Below, in pieces: positions 13,379 to 22,728 of a stretch of 23,908 nucleotides of DNA. This DNA is from Mycolicibacterium gilvum. Its GTDB lineage: Bacteria; Actinomycetota; Actinomycetes; Mycobacteriales; Mycobacteriaceae. Each line of letters starts with the position of its first letter. The first letter of the stretch is position 1. Below the pieces are notes generated by a model that was given only the letters and a program-made list of their open reading frames with translations, was not told the origin of the DNA and did not search any database. The translations under genes and the position numbers were made by a program. The stretch is from positions 1 to 23,908 of the forward strand of contig NZ_UGQM01000009.1 in NCBI RefSeq assembly GCF_900454025.1. The letters are read 5' to 3'.

Positions 13379-16294
13379 GTGTTGACGATTGCGAAGTTGT
13401 CGCGGTGGTCGGTGAACTATTACAACGACACCGCCCGGGCGGTCGGGCAGGCCGTCAAAGACGCTCAGTCTGCCGGCGGTGGGTTGGCGGAGTATTACGC
13501 CGAACGCGACACTCGCACCCCGGTGTGGACGTGTGCCGGGGACACCGGTGCGGCCGCGGAGCTGGTGGGTTTAGCGGACGGTTCGCGGGCGGGTGGAGAT
13601 GCCGATCCCGACGTCGTGGCGCGCTGGCTCGATGAGGGTGTGGCGCCCTCGGGGGAGTGCGGCCGGGCGCACGGATCCGGTGGGGTGCATGGCTTTGATT
13701 TGACGTTCTGCGCCCCGAAATCGGTGTCGCTGGTGCGCGCGTTCGGCGGCGACGTCGCCGACAAAGCGGTCGCCGCGGCGCACGCCACCGCGATCGCTGA
13801 AGCGCTCGAATATTTGGCTGCGCATGCCGGATATACGCGGGTGCACAACCCGATAACCGGTGAAAAAGACCTTCAGAAATTGCCGGGGTTGGTCGCCGCG
13901 GCGTATCAGCACGAGACCTCGCGGGCGGGGGATCCGCATCTGCACACTCACGTGCTGGTCCCGAACCGTCAGGCCCGCCGTGATGGTCGGTTGGTGTCGT
14001 TGGATGGCACGTCGTTGTTCCATGAAGCTCGCGCGGCGGGCATCATCTACCAGGCCACGCTGCGTTATGAACTGCACCGTTTGGCGGGTGTGGAGTGGGG
14101 TCCGGTGGATCTGCGGACCGGGATGGCCGAGATCGCCGGCGTTGATCCGAAAAATCTTGCGGCGTGGTCGACGCGTTCGACCCAACTGCGGGAGTGGGCG
14201 GCCAACAATCTGACCGTGATTGACCCCGCCGAGGGGCTTTCGCAAGCGCAGTTGGCGGCCGCGCAGAAGGCCACCCGACCGCACAAACCTGAGCAGCTGG
14301 CGTGGTCGGAGTTGCGGGCCGGGTGGCTGGCAGACGGCAGGGGTTTCGGGATTGACCGGGCCGCGCAACGGGAGGCGCGTAGTGCCCGTGAACGTGCCGC
14401 CTCGAGAGCGGGGGTGCGTGTTGAGCGCACCGGTGTGGCGGTCGATCGGCGGGCGGTGGCGGCGATGGCCGCGCGGGCGGACAAGGCGGCGTTGACGCGC
14501 GCGGATCTGGTCGAGGTGATCGGCGCTCAACTCCCCGTGTTGACCGACGATGGCGCAGCCGCGGCGGCCGGCGGCGGATCGATCACCGGGGCGGGTGTGC
14601 GGATGCCTCGGCAGGTCATCGAGGAGTGCGTTGATGCGGTCGGGATGCGGCTGTCCGGGCCGCGGTTGGCCCATCAACGCGAAGGCTCGGAACGCTTCAC
14701 CGTGGACCGGATTCTCGCTGAGGAAGTGGCGGTGCTCGACCTCGTCGACGCCCGCGATTCGCGGGCCGCGGTGTGGGTGCGCGATCACCGCGATCTGCAG
14801 GCCACGCCGTGGTCGGCGGGAGGGGCGGCGTTGTCTGATGAGCAGGCTCGGGTGGTGCGCAACATCGCCATCAGCCCGTGGTTGGTGCAGCCGTTGAGCG
14901 CGCCGGCCGGCGCCGGTAAGACCACTTCGCTGCGCACCCTGCGCCGCGTCGCGAAGACACGCCACAGTGCGCGGGTGATCGTCATGGCGCCGACCGGCAA
15001 GGCCGTCGATGTCGCCCTGGGCGAGGGCGCTGGGGACACCGGGTACACCATCGCCTCGGCCCTGCAGCAGCTCGCCGAGGGCAGTCTGTCGCTGACGCAT
15101 CACGACCTCGTGGTGGTCGATGAGGCCGGGATGGTCGGTACCGATGACTTGCGCCGTTTGTTGAGCGCCACCACCGCGGCGGGCGCCAAAACCGTGCTGG
15201 TGGGCGACGCCCACCAATTGGCCCCGGTCAAGGCGCGCGGCGGGATGTTCGCCCAACTGTGCGAGGATCTGCCCTGGACCCAGCGGCTGACCGAGGTATG
15301 GCGGATGCGCGACCCGGCCGAGCGCAGCGCCTCATTGGCGCTGCGTGACGGTGGGCCGGCACCGGTGCGCCGCGCGGTGGGCTGGTACCGCGACCACGAT
15401 CGGCTGCACACCGGAGACCCCATCGCGATGGCCGCCGACGCGTTCGAGGCATGGCGCACTGACCACGCCGCCGGCATCGACAGCCTGCTGGTGGCCGACA
15501 CCGTGGAGATGACCGACGCCCTGAATCGGCGCATCCACGACGACGTCACCGCCGCGGACGAGCCGACAGTCCCTGCGGCACGCGGCCAGCAGGTCGCTCG
15601 TGGCGAGGTGATCATCACCCGCCGCAACGATCCCGCCATCGAGGTGTACGACGCCCACGACGTGAAACAGCGGCTCACCGAGGCGCCGGTGCGCAACGGG
15701 CAACGCTGGCAGGTCATCGGTGTCGACCCCGACCACCAGCGCATCGCCGCCCGCCGTATCGGCGACGGCGCGCGGGCAGTATTCGCCGGCGCCTACCTGA
15801 CCGAACACGTCACCCACGGTTACGCGGTCACCGTGCACTCAGCCCAAGGCGTCACCGCCGAAACCACGCACGCGATGCTCGGGGAGAACGCCAGCCGCAA
15901 CCTGCTCTACGTCGCCATGACCCGCGGCCGTGCAGCCAATTACGCCTACCTCTACCAACGCACCACCGGGGAAGCCGACCATCAGCACGCCACCCCCGAG
16001 ACGGGAGTGCACGTCGCCCACCGCGGCACCAGTGCGCAGGCCGCCCGACTGGTGCGCGAGGTGATCGGGCGCGACGAACCCGCCCGCACCGCCCACCAGA
16101 GCGCCGCCGACACTCCCGCCGAGCTGCTGCCTGACCGCGTTGCGAGTCTGCTCGCCCGCCGCGACCGAAATGTTCTGCAACGCCGCACCGTGCACCAAAA
16201 GACTCACCGCGCCCTCGACGACCGCGCCCGCGGTGCCGATCGCTCCCGCGAGCAGCAAAGACACCGCGACCAGGGATACGACCTCAGCCTCTAG
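13379..16294 (+). CDS. MobF-family conjugative relaxase-helicase, short form
   Basis: A 971-residue protein starting GTG 13379, giving [13 protein letters not shown] 13382 is possible, and the frame further upstream lacks family sequence. The TrwC-type relaxase domain has the catalytic tyrosine pair in [10 protein letters not shown] (Tyr14/15) and the three-histidine metal site PHLHTHVLV near residues 187-191. The RecD/TraI-like helicase follows, with Walker [11 protein letters not shown] near 508, Walker [10 protein letters not shown] near 579, [25 protein letters not shown] near 819 and [11 protein letters not shown]. It would nick oriT and unwind the transferred strand. Many actinobacterial MobF proteins are nearly twice as long; this one ends soon after the helicase core with a basic tail. 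No coupling or secretion genes accompany it. Confidence 0.92.
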   Translation: MLTIAKLSRWSVNYYNDTARAVGQAVKDAQSAGGGLAEYYAERDTRTPVWTCAGDTGAAAELVGLADGSRAGGDADPDVVARWLDEGVAPSGECGRAHGSGGVHGFDLTFCAPKSVSLVRAFGGDVADKAVAAAHATAIAEALEYLAAHAGYTRVHNPITGEKDLQKLPGLVAAAYQHETSRAGDPHLHTHVLVPNRQARRDGRLVSLDGTSLFHEARAAGIIYQATLRYELHRLAGVEWGPVDLRTGMAEIAGVDPKNLAAWSTRSTQLREWAANNLTVIDPAEGLSQAQLAAAQKATRPHKPEQLAWSELRAGWLADGRGFGIDRAAQREARSARERAASRAGVRVERTGVAVDRRAVAAMAARADKAALTRADLVEVIGAQLPVLTDDGAAAAAGGGSITGAGVRMPRQVIEECVDAVGMRLSGPRLAHQREGSERFTVDRILAEEVAVLDLVDARDSRAAVWVRDHRDLQATPWSAGGAALSDEQARVVRNIAISPWLVQPLSAPAGAGKTTSLRTLRRVAKTRHSARVIVMAPTGKAVDVALGEGAGDTGYTIASALQQLAEGSLSLTHHDLVVVDEAGMVGTDDLRRLLSATTAAGAKTVLVGDAHQLAPVKARGGMFAQLCEDLPWTQRLTEVWRMRDPAERSASLALRDGGPAPVRRAVGWYRDHDRLHTGDPIAMAADAFEAWRTDHAAGIDSLLVADTVEMTDALNRRIHDDVTAADEPTVPAARGQQVARGEVIITRRNDPAIEVYDAHDVKQRLTEAPVRNGQRWQVIGVDPDHQRIAARRIGDGARAVFAGAYLTEHVTHGYAVTVHSAQGVTAETTHAMLGENASRNLLYVAMTRGRAANYAYLYQRTTGEADHQHATPETGVHVAHRGTSAQAARLVREVIGRDEPARTAHQSAADTPAELLPDRVASLLARRDRNVLQRRTVHQKTHRALDDRARGADRSREQQRHRDQGYDLSL

Positions 16295-16324
16295 GCTGGG
16301 TCGAACCCCCAGGGAGGTTCGCAG

Positions 16325-16561
16325 ATGCTGTTGTCCAACAATGGGATTCGGGTTGTTACCTGTGCGGAACGCATTGCTGCGGGCTGGGGTCGGGACTATC
16401 ACCACACGGCGCTTACCGCAGCCATCGCCGACCTCTACAGCGATCTGATCACGTCCCCAGCTCTATGGCCTGCACATCGTCGCGACCTTTTCACCAGTGA
16501 TGCCGCCAAAAACAGTCTGAGCATGCCATTATTTTCGGTCCTATCAGCAGCCAGGACTTGA
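16325..16561 (+). CDS. Small unknown protein downstream of the relaxase gene
   Basis: A 78-residue protein with one of the best ribosome sites in the window, AGGGAGG at 16311-16317, 7 nt before ATG 16325. It starts 30 bp after the mobF stop, so the two are probably co-transcribed. The N-terminal part (MLLSNNGIRVVTCAERIAAGWGRDYHHTALTAAIADLY) looks folded and helical; the tail is less structured. It contains one cysteine and a His pair. I do not recognise the family. Its codon use is less GC-biased than mobF. Confidence 0.62.
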   Translation: MLLSNNGIRVVTCAERIAAGWGRDYHHTALTAAIADLYSDLITSPALWPAHRRDLFTSDAAKNSLSMPLFSVLSAART

Positions 16562-16642
16562 CTTGGTGGAAACGGTTATGCCGGAATCGGACGGCGTGGC
16601 GGTTCGCTACGCTGTGGGCAACCGACAACTTGAGGAACGGTA

Positions 16643-17098
16643 ATGGGATTCTGGGATCAATTGCGGGCGAGGACATCCGAGTTAAACGATCAGCTGCAGG
16701 TGAAGACTGCCCAGTTCAAGAACAAAGAGTTCGCTAACGGCGCAATGGCGATGTGCGCGCTGGTCGCCGCCGCCGATGGGTCGATTGATCCTACGGAACG
16801 ACAGAAGACGGCGGCTTTGATTATGAGTAACCAATCGCTGTCAGTCTTCGATGCCGACGACCTGCGGCAGAAGTTCGATTGGTTCTGTGACAAGCTCAAC
16901 GGCGATTTTGATTTCGGCAAAGTCGAGGCCACGGCCACGATAGGGAAGTTGAAGTCGAAACCGGAGCAGGCGCGGGCAGTCGTTCAGATCGGCATCATCA
17001 TTGGCGGTGCGGACGGATCATTCGATCAGTACGAGAAGGCCGCTGTGAAAGACGTGTGTTTTGCCGTTGGTATCGACCCGTCGGAATTCGACCTCTAA
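16643..17098 (+). CDS. terB: TerB-family tellurite resistance protein
   Basis: A 151-residue TerB protein preceded by GAGGAA a few bases before ATG 16643. The fold has two repeated four-helix halves, each carrying an acidic metal-binding turn: AADGSIDPTERQ (ADGSID at 44-49) and GGADGSFDQYEK (ADGSFD at 123-128). MGFWDQLRARTSELNDQL is the typical N-terminus of the short form. TerB is a cytosolic, membrane-associating metal sensor that contacts TerC and TerD proteins. It is transcribed toward the leftward TerD/TerC operon and separated from the rest of the Ter genes, next to the transfer genes. Confidence 0.93.
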   Translation: MGFWDQLRARTSELNDQLQVKTAQFKNKEFANGAMAMCALVAAADGSIDPTERQKTAALIMSNQSLSVFDADDLRQKFDWFCDKLNGDFDFGKVEATATIGKLKSKPEQARAVVQIGIIIGGADGSFDQYEKAAVKDVCFAVGIDPSEFDL

Positions 17099-17175
17099 CT
17101 ATCTAGACGCTAACAAACAATCACGGCTTGAAGCTTCAGTCATGCCCACCGGGTGAACATTTCGCTGAACTTTGT

Positions 17176-18201
17176 CTAGCCCAGGGCCGCCAGTGCCTCT
17201 CGGAGCCCCGGGTAGGTCGGATCTTCTGCCAGGATCTTTTCCAGACCCTTGCGGGCGGCCGCCTTGCGGCGCTGGACGAGATCGACCTGCACCCGTTCCA
17301 GGAGGGCTCGATGGCGCACAGCAGCCGCCCTACTGCGAACCCGAAGTGCCTGTGCGAAGCTCTCGCGGGCGGCGTCATGAAAACCCTGGTGTGCGAATGC
17401 TCGACCGCGTAGTGCCAGTAGCAGAGCGGTCGCGTCGTCATCGTTGCCAACACCATTCGTGAGGTCGATAACTTCTTGATGTCGGTCCGCGCAGCTATAC
17501 AGTTCCCCCAGAGACAATGCGGCATGTGCGGTAGGCCGAGCCCGTTCAACGGTCCAGATGGCTATATCAAGGTCGCCGGCACGTTGGTGAAGTTCGGCTG
17601 CAGCCAGCAGGACCACATCGTCATGCAGGTGCAACTCAGCGGTCACCCCGGGAACAATTTCTACCGGCCAAGTTCGGTCGAAAAGGTACGTGGTGGTGAA
17701 GTGTCGGATTGGGTCGGTGATGGATTGGACCGCGGCCCAACCGAGAAGCGTGCGCGCGCGTTCTTGTGCTGCTTCGTCGCCGTCGCCGAACTCAAAGTGC
17801 AACAAGCCTTCCAGCGTCGCCGCTATGACTCGGACGTGAGGTGAGCTGCGGGCATGCTTACGGGAGATGTTGGGGAAGTCCCCGGGGATCGTGGAGGTCA
17901 GGATCGCGAACAGGTCTTTTTCCCATGACGGTGCGAACATCCCCGGTGCCGGCGATCGAGGCGTGGGTGGCGCGGCCGGCGGATTCTGGTTGCGGCTGTG
18001 AGGACGTGAGCTTCCGGGTCGAAGTGTGGATTGGTGTGACAGCCCGGTCCCCGGGATCGACAGAGTGCGGCTGACTCGGCCGTTGGCGTGACGGGTGACC
18101 CGCATGCCTTTCCCGCCGACCGAGTAACCCAGTCCGCGGGAACTGACATTGAGGCGCACACCAGGAACGACCTTGATGGACTTGCTCAACCTAAAACCCA
18201 T
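17176..18201 (-). CDS. DUF4236 protein with C-terminal helical repeat region
   Basis: A 341-residue protein that starts at ATG 18201 with MGFRLSKSIKVVPGVRLNVSSRGLGYSVGGKGMR, a clear DUF4236 domain (about residues 1-55). GAGG a few bases upstream supports this start. A Pro/Ser-rich linker follows. The remaining 240 or so residues are helical and repeat-like (VLLAAAELHQRAGDLDIAIW, ALRGRAFAHQGFHDAARESFAQAL, GLEKILAEDPTYPGLREALAAL), as in TPR proteins. It begins only 7 bp after the TerD stop and is the last gene of the leftward Ter operon. DUF4236 has no known activity; a scaffold role is inferred from the repeats. Confidence 0.8.
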   Translation of the reverse strand: MGFRLSKSIKVVPGVRLNVSSRGLGYSVGGKGMRVTRHANGRVSRTLSIPGTGLSHQSTLRPGSSRPHSRNQNPPAAPPTPRSPAPGMFAPSWEKDLFAILTSTIPGDFPNISRKHARSSPHVRVIAATLEGLLHFEFGDGDEAAQERARTLLGWAAVQSITDPIRHFTTTYLFDRTWPVEIVPGVTAELHLHDDVVLLAAAELHQRAGDLDIAIWTVERARPTAHAALSLGELYSCADRHQEVIDLTNGVGNDDDATALLLALRGRAFAHQGFHDAARESFAQALRVRSRAAAVRHRALLERVQVDLVQRRKAAARKGLEKILAEDPTYPGLREALAALG

Positions 18202-18208
18202 CGTGGCC

Positions 18209-18835
18209 TCAGATTTCATAGCCGGCGGGGACCGGCGGGTTGTTCCAGTCCACGGCTGGTGTCGGGGTTTGGGATGGGTCCGTTGGGTTGGGCGTGGACG
18301 GCGATTCGTCGTCGACCGTGACACCGAAATCTCTTGCTAGGCCCGCGAGTCCGTCGTGATAACCCTGCCCCACCGCGCGTGCCTTCCACCCCCCGCGCCG
18401 ATAAATCTCGAACGCTACGGCTGCTGTCTCCACGGTGAGGTCGATCATCGTGAATGTCGCTAGCGACGTACCGCCGGCATCGAGGATGGTTGCAGTCACA
18501 GCACCAAGCTCGACTAAGCGATGTCCGCTGTCGACGCTCAAAACAACCGCGATAGCGTCGATGTCGGCGGCTGCGGCTACGTCGGCGAGGTTGATTGCAA
18601 TTCTGTCTTCGAATCCGTCACCGGCGTGGCGCTTGCCGAGATACTTTACCGACCCGTCGACTGACTCGGCCTGGTTGTAGAAGATGAAATCGTCGTCAGT
18701 GCGCACTTGTCTGCCGCGCAGAAGCAGTGCTGAGAGGTCGGCGTCGACATCACCGAAAGATGACCATCGACAACGGATTTCGGCAACAGAGGCCAAGATG
18801 GGCATGTTCTCGCCTTTGCGCAGCGCAATACCCAC
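18209..18835 (-). CDS. TerD-family protein with proline-rich tail
   Basis: A 208-residue TerD protein. GTG 18835 (VGIALRKGENMPIL) is chosen because AAGGAA lies 7-8 nt upstream and the longer frame would be antisense-like. Landmarks are VRTDDDFIFYNQAESVDGSVKYLG, then DRIAINLADVAA and the family end GGWKARAVGQGYHDGLAGLARDFGVTVDD. The acidic DLDAS-type cluster is only partly kept (DVDADLSALLL). After the domain comes a tail of about 30 residues rich in Pro, Thr and Ser, ending PAGYEI. It lies 37 bp after the TerA-like gene. Confidence 0.88.
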   Translation of the reverse strand: MGIALRKGENMPILASVAEIRCRWSSFGDVDADLSALLLRGRQVRTDDDFIFYNQAESVDGSVKYLGKRHAGDGFEDRIAINLADVAAAADIDAIAVVLSVDSGHRLVELGAVTATILDAGGTSLATFTMIDLTVETAAVAFEIYRRGGWKARAVGQGYHDGLAGLARDFGVTVDDESPSTPNPTDPSQTPTPAVDWNNPPVPAGYEI

Positions 18836-18872
18836 GGCCCGTTCCTTCCGGTGGTGCACGCTAACCGAGTGG

Positions 18873-19547
18873 TTACTTTCTGCCTGCAGACCAGCGCATG
18901 CCCCACCGGTAGGCCTTGTCGAGGTCGGACTGACTGCCGTTGATGTACTTGACTTCTCGGGTGACGTCGATTCCTGCACCGGTGTTCGTCAGCAAAGCGA
19001 TGGCGCAGATCCGTGCGTTGTTGTTCGTTGAATCCAGCTTTACCTCAACCTGTGGCCCGGCCGTCGGGAACAGCGTGACCACACCATCGACAGCGGCCCA
19101 GTTGGGGGCGCCCTCGTAGATCATCGCGAAGATCAGAATTCGCTTGAACGCCTGCGGCTGCGACAGGTCGATGTGCATGTTTTCGCCGCCGACGGCGCTA
19201 CCGGTGCGATCATCTCCGTCGAGCTGAATGTGCGGCGCACCATGCAACGATCCGAAGGCGTTACCGAGTGCCTGAACCACACCTTTGTCGCCGTTGGACA
19301 GCTCGTAGAGACATCCCAAGTCGAGGTCGACGCCACCGCTGGCGCCGCCGGCCAGCTTGGCGAGAAAACCTGCTTTCTGCTGACCCCGCGACCAGTTCAG
19401 GTTGACCCGCATGGCCCCTTGCTGTTGTCCGGGCTTGGTGAGACTCACGGTGGGGGCCTGTTTGGTCAGACTGACCTTGCTGAGATTCACCCCGCCCGGT
19501 GTGGGTCCAGCGGCTGCGGAAGGGCGCCGGGTGTAGTCAATTGCCAT
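18873..19547 (-). CDS. TerA-like TerD-superfamily protein
   Basis: A 224-residue protein with GAGGAG 4-5 nt before ATG 19547. An N-terminal region of about 40 residues has the repeated LTK motif (VNLSKVSLTK, TVSLTKPG). It leads into a TerD-superfamily domain with VDLDLGCLYELSNGDKG and LDGDDRTGSAVGGENMHIDL, the acidic calcium-binding positions of the family. The C-terminal half (LIFAMIYEGAPNWAAVDGVVTLFP, then YINGSQSDLDKAYRWGMRW) is characteristic of TerA/TerF-type proteins rather than short TerD. It is downstream of the TerC-like gene on the same strand and likely part of a membrane-linked Ter complex. Confidence 0.87.
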   Translation of the reverse strand: MAIDYTRRPSAAAGPTPGGVNLSKVSLTKQAPTVSLTKPGQQQGAMRVNLNWSRGQQKAGFLAKLAGGASGGVDLDLGCLYELSNGDKGVVQALGNAFGSLHGAPHIQLDGDDRTGSAVGGENMHIDLSQPQAFKRILIFAMIYEGAPNWAAVDGVVTLFPTAGPQVEVKLDSTNNNARICAIALLTNTGAGIDVTREVKYINGSQSDLDKAYRWGMRWSAGRK

Positions 19548-19609
19548 GAGACTCCTCGGTGATTGCCGCGCTGTCAGTTCGCGTGTACGCGCAGCCTATT
19601 TCGGACAGG

Positions 19610-20755
19610 TCAACTTATCGGCGAAAGTGTCTGGTTGCGTTCGTCGGCTGCGATACGGCGGTTGCGGAGCACGCTGGAAATGAGGGCGGCGGCAATGAGA
19701 ACGACACCGACCAATCCAGTAAGGACTTCATTGACATGGACACCCAACGACACAAGCAGAATTACAGCCAGCGCACCAATAGCCCAGTGCGCACCGTGCT
19801 CGAGGTACACATACTCGGCCAGAGTTCCCTTGCGCACAAAGAATATGGTGATAGAGCGGACGAACATCGCTCCGATGAAGCCCAGGCCGAGAGCGATGAT
19901 GATGGGATCGCTCGTGATCGCGAACGCGCCGATCACCCCGTCGAACGAGAACGATGCGTCGAGAACTTCGAGGTAGAGGAACAGGAAAAAGCCGGCCTTG
20001 CCCGTCGCGGTAGCCAACTGGGTGGGTCCAGAGTTCCCTGTCCGCGGTGCCTCGCCGGCATCTTCGGCGAGGGCCTCTTCACGCAGCTCGTCGTCGTCGA
20101 TTTCGAACATGGAGCCCAAACCGTTGACGACGATATAGGTGATCAACCCCAAGGCGCCTGCAACCATCACTGTGGCACGGTGCGCATCGTCGGCGAGAAG
20201 CTCAGCGGCGAGCACGAGGGCCAGCAGCGCGACCACAACAGCGAGCTGGTCGAGCTTTCCGGCGCGACCCAAGGGGCGTTCCAGCCAAGCCAGCCAGTGA
20301 ATGTCACGTTCGGCGAAGATGAAGTTGAGGAACAGCAACATCAAGAACATGCCGCCGAATGCAGCAATCTGCGGGTGTGCTGCGGTTAACGCTGTTTCAT
20401 AACTTGGAGAGCCATCGGGGAAGTACGCCTCGCCGTCGGCCGGCGGGTCGAGCGCAACGTCGAGCGCCCGCACCGGATCCAGGCCAGCAGTCACCCAGAC
20501 GACGGCGAGTGGGAAGACTAGCCGCATCCCGAAAACCGCGATCAGGATGCCAACGGTGAGGAACATCTTCTGCCAGAATTCGCTCATCCGCCGCAAAACA
20601 GTAGCGTTGATAACTGCGTTGTCGAAGGACAGTGAAATCTCGAAGACGCCCAGTATTGCGCAGAGGATGAACGCTTCGACGCCACCGTAAAGGTAGGCAA
20701 TGATCAACGACACCACCGTGACGACGATCGAGAGTCCGAAGGTGCGAATAACCAC
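19610..20755 (-). CDS. TerC-like integral membrane protein (DUF475)
   Basis: A polytopic membrane protein of about 381 residues, with some eight or nine hydrophobic spans. The conserved acidic membrane motifs are EISLSFDNAVINATVL near the N-terminus and EVLDASFSFDGVIGAFAI in the second half, as in TerC/Alx-type metal transport or sensing proteins. LTVGILIAVFGMRLVFP and GGMFLMLLFLNFIF are the strongest spans. A cytosolic loop, FEIDDDELREEALAEDAGEAP, is strongly acidic. GTG 20755 gives the family-like start MVIRTFG. TTG 20764 is closer to the AAGGA site and may be used instead. TerC anchors the Ter proteins at the membrane. Confidence 0.9.
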   Translation of the reverse strand: MVIRTFGLSIVVTVVSLIIAYLYGGVEAFILCAILGVFEISLSFDNAVINATVLRRMSEFWQKMFLTVGILIAVFGMRLVFPLAVVWVTAGLDPVRALDVALDPPADGEAYFPDGSPSYETALTAAHPQIAAFGGMFLMLLFLNFIFAERDIHWLAWLERPLGRAGKLDQLAVVVALLALVLAAELLADDAHRATVMVAGALGLITYIVVNGLGSMFEIDDDELREEALAEDAGEAPRTGNSGPTQLATATGKAGFFLFLYLEVLDASFSFDGVIGAFAITSDPIIIALGLGFIGAMFVRSITIFFVRKGTLAEYVYLEHGAHWAIGALAVILLVSLGVHVNEVLTGLVGVVLIAAALISSVLRNRRIAADERNQTLSPIS

Positions 20756-20786
20756 CGAAACCAAGTTTCCTTACTAAAGTTGGGCA

Positions 20787-20813
20787 CGCCCGCCGAGAAA
20801 GTATCGGCGGGCG
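20787..20813 (-). terminator. Strong hairpin between terD and the TerC-like gene
   Basis: Perfect 10-bp arms CGCCCGCCGA (20787-20796) and TCGGCGGGCG (20804-20813) enclose a 7-nt loop. It lies in the 79-bp gap after terD, on the path of leftward transcription into the TerC-like gene. No T run follows, so it may be a weak terminator, attenuator or RNA-stability element that lets terD be expressed above its downstream neighbours. Confidence 0.6.
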
Positions 20814-20834
20814 CGTCAAATGCTCTGTGCTGCT

Positions 20835-21410
20835 TTAGACGTTGACGCCGTAGTCGCGGGCGATTCCGGACAGCCCAGAGGCATACCCCTGGCCAACAGC
20901 GCGGAACTTCCATTCGGCGCCATTCCGGTACAGCTCACCGAACACCATGGCGGTCTCCGTTGAGGCGTCCTCGGAGAGGTCGTAGCGGGCCAGTTCGGTG
21001 CCGTTAGCGCGATCCACCACGCGGATGAACGCGTTCTGTACCTGGCCAAAGGATTGGCTGCGGCTTTCAGCTTCGTAGATCGACACCGGGAAGAAGATGT
21101 TGGTGATGTTGGGCGGAGTGGCGGCCAGGTCGACGTTGATGGCCTCATCGTCGCCGTCGCCCTGCCCGGTCAGGTTGTCACCGGTGTGTTCAATGGCTCC
21201 TTCAGGGCTCCGCAGATTATTGAAGAAAATGAAGTGCTGGTCGGAGAGCACCTTCTTGTTTTCACCGCAGGCGATGGCGCTGGCGTCGAGATCGAAGTCC
21301 GTTCCAGTGGTGCTGCGAACATCCCAGCCGAGACCTACGGTCACCGCAGTCAGGTTAGGTGCCTGCTTGGTCAGCGAAACGTTGCCGCCCTTGGTCAGAC
21401 TGACGCCCAT
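20835..21410 (-). CDS. terD: TerD-family calcium-binding stress protein
   Basis: A 191-residue canonical TerD/TerE protein, [20 protein letters not shown]. It has all the family signatures: [62 protein letters not shown] and the end [25 protein letters not shown]. The aspartates of DLDASA and GDGDDE form the calcium sites. AAAGGTAG about 8 nt before ATG 21410 is the ribosome site. It is the first gene of the leftward Ter operon and diverges from the biosynthetic operon at 21544. Confidence 0.95.
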   Translation of the reverse strand: MGVSLTKGGNVSLTKQAPNLTAVTVGLGWDVRSTTGTDFDLDASAIACGENKKVLSDQHFIFFNNLRSPEGAIEHTGDNLTGQGDGDDEAINVDLAATPPNITNIFFPVSIYEAESRSQSFGQVQNAFIRVVDRANGTELARYDLSEDASTETAMVFGELYRNGAEWKFRAVGQGYASGLSGIARDYGVNV

Positions 21411-21543
21411 CGAGAACTACCTTTCAGTAAGAACCGCGCTACCCCGGTGCGCGCAGTGACGACACATACCGTAGTGCATCAAGCGTTGCTGCCTTAGCAA
21501 AACCTGTGAGGGTTCCCCACGCCCTCCTGGTTACGATGCCTTG
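21411..21543. promoter_or_regulatory. Divergent Ter promoter region
   Basis: This is the only gap between the two Ter operons. For the rightward operon TACGAT at 21532-21537 lies 6 nt before GTG 21544, a leaderless arrangement. For the leftward terD operon a TTGATG-like -35 element may exist near 21475, but I see no confident -10. No obvious operator palindrome stands out, so the regulator is unknown. Confidence 0.5.
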
Positions 21544-22728
21544 GTGTCCGGTCGCTGGCTCAGGCTCACCCGCCGCCCGCGCACCGAAACGCGCCCACCG
21601 GACGTAGCGGCCACGCTCACTACCGCTTTCCTTGACCTCGACCACCGTCAGGGAATTGCCCAGGCTGCCGTCGCCGCGGCCGCCGCGCTGCATCCAGCCT
21701 CATCAATCCCGGAGGAATGGGAGTCGGTGGCACAACATTGCTACTCCGCCATGGCCGCCTACCTTCCACTGACCGCGGCAAACGGAGAGCCCACACAGCC
21801 GGCCGCGCAAGTTGCCAGGCACCTGGCCGAGGCGGCAGCAGCAGTCGACGCGTTCTACTCGCGTCACCGTTACATCCTGGACAACGCGATTGGCGCGGTG
21901 AGCGCGGCCGCTGCGGCCGCCGCCGCCGCTACCACAGCAGCCCGCGCCGCTGACGAGCGCCTGGCTGGCATTGACGCTCCGTGGCGCGACTACCCGTCTG
22001 TCCACGCGGCCCACCTGCTGATGCAGTCAGCAACAGCCGAGCTGTCAGCGGCGCGCAACCGCTCTGATCTGATCGCGACTCAAAACAGCAGTGAGCAACT
22101 CCGCACCGCGGCCGCAGCGCTCAATGACGTCCTCGACCTGGCCCCAGGCCGCGCCGAGGAAGCGCGCAGGGCAGTCACCTCTGTGCGAACTCGCCTCGAA
22201 GCACTCAAGACCCGCACCGAAGGCATCAGCGCCGCAGTATCAACCCTGCTACGAGAATTTCATGCCGATAGTTCTGCCGACCTGCTTGGCAATGAACACA
22301 GGTGCCGTGTCGACCTCAATCGGGCAGAGGGCCTCCTGCAGCAGGCCGAGACGGCAGCGCGCGACGGCGATCCCGAAACGGCGCTGAACCTGGTTGGGAT
22401 GGCACGAACCGTTCTTGCTACCGCCGCCGAGCATGTCGACGCGCCGGCGCAACGACTGGCGTTGTTGCGCAGCGTGCGCAGCGACCCACAGCAGGACGAA
22501 CAGCGTGCACGTTTCCGTCTGCGCGACGCCCAGCGGCTCGCTGTCGATCGAGGCGCGCAGGCCCAGTGGGGCGCCGCACTCGACGCTCAGGCGTTGCGCA
22601 TCGACCGCATCGTGGCCACCCTCAGCGGCCGGCATCCCGACTATTGGCGATACCACTTCGAACTCAACGATGTGGCACAGTTCGTCGCAGGAATCGTTGC
22701 TCGCATCCGACAGGAGTCCGCACGGTGA
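21544..22728 (+). CDS. Alanine-rich helical protein of the Ter operon, function unknown
   Basis: A 394-residue protein, first gene of the junction-spanning Ter biosynthetic operon. GTG 21544 is preferred over TTG 21541 because of the TACGAT box 6 nt upstream. The sequence is almost entirely alpha-helical and Ala/Glu/Arg-rich, with a run of alanines near residue 120 (GAVSAAAAAAAAATTAA). It likely forms long coiled coils or helical bundles. The C-terminal part ends in HPDYWRYHFELNDVAQFVAGIV, which looks conserved. Its stop overlaps the CitE-like gene by 4 nt (GTGA). I recognise no enzymatic motif; a structural or scaffold role is inferred. Confidence 0.75.
   Translation: MSGRWLRLTRRPRTETRPPDVAATLTTAFLDLDHRQGIAQAAVAAAAALHPASSIPEEWESVAQHCYSAMAAYLPLTAANGEPTQPAAQVARHLAEAAAAVDAFYSRHRYILDNAIGAVSAAAAAAAAATTAARAADERLAGIDAPWRDYPSVHAAHLLMQSATAELSAARNRSDLIATQNSSEQLRTAAAALNDVLDLAPGRAEEARRAVTSVRTRLEALKTRTEGISAAVSTLLREFHADSSADLLGNEHRCRVDLNRAEGLLQQAETAARDGDPETALNLVGMARTVLATAAEHVDAPAQRLALLRSVRSDPQQDEQRARFRLRDAQRLAVDRGAQAQWGAALDAQALRIDRIVATLSGRHPDYWRYHFELNDVAQFVAGIVARIRQESAR

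Noticed and set aside
13571..15256. Long minus-strand open frame of 561 codons
   Set aside because: It is fully antisense to the well-supported mobF gene, is rich in Arg, Gly and His as expected for a high-GC shadow, and shows no domain.
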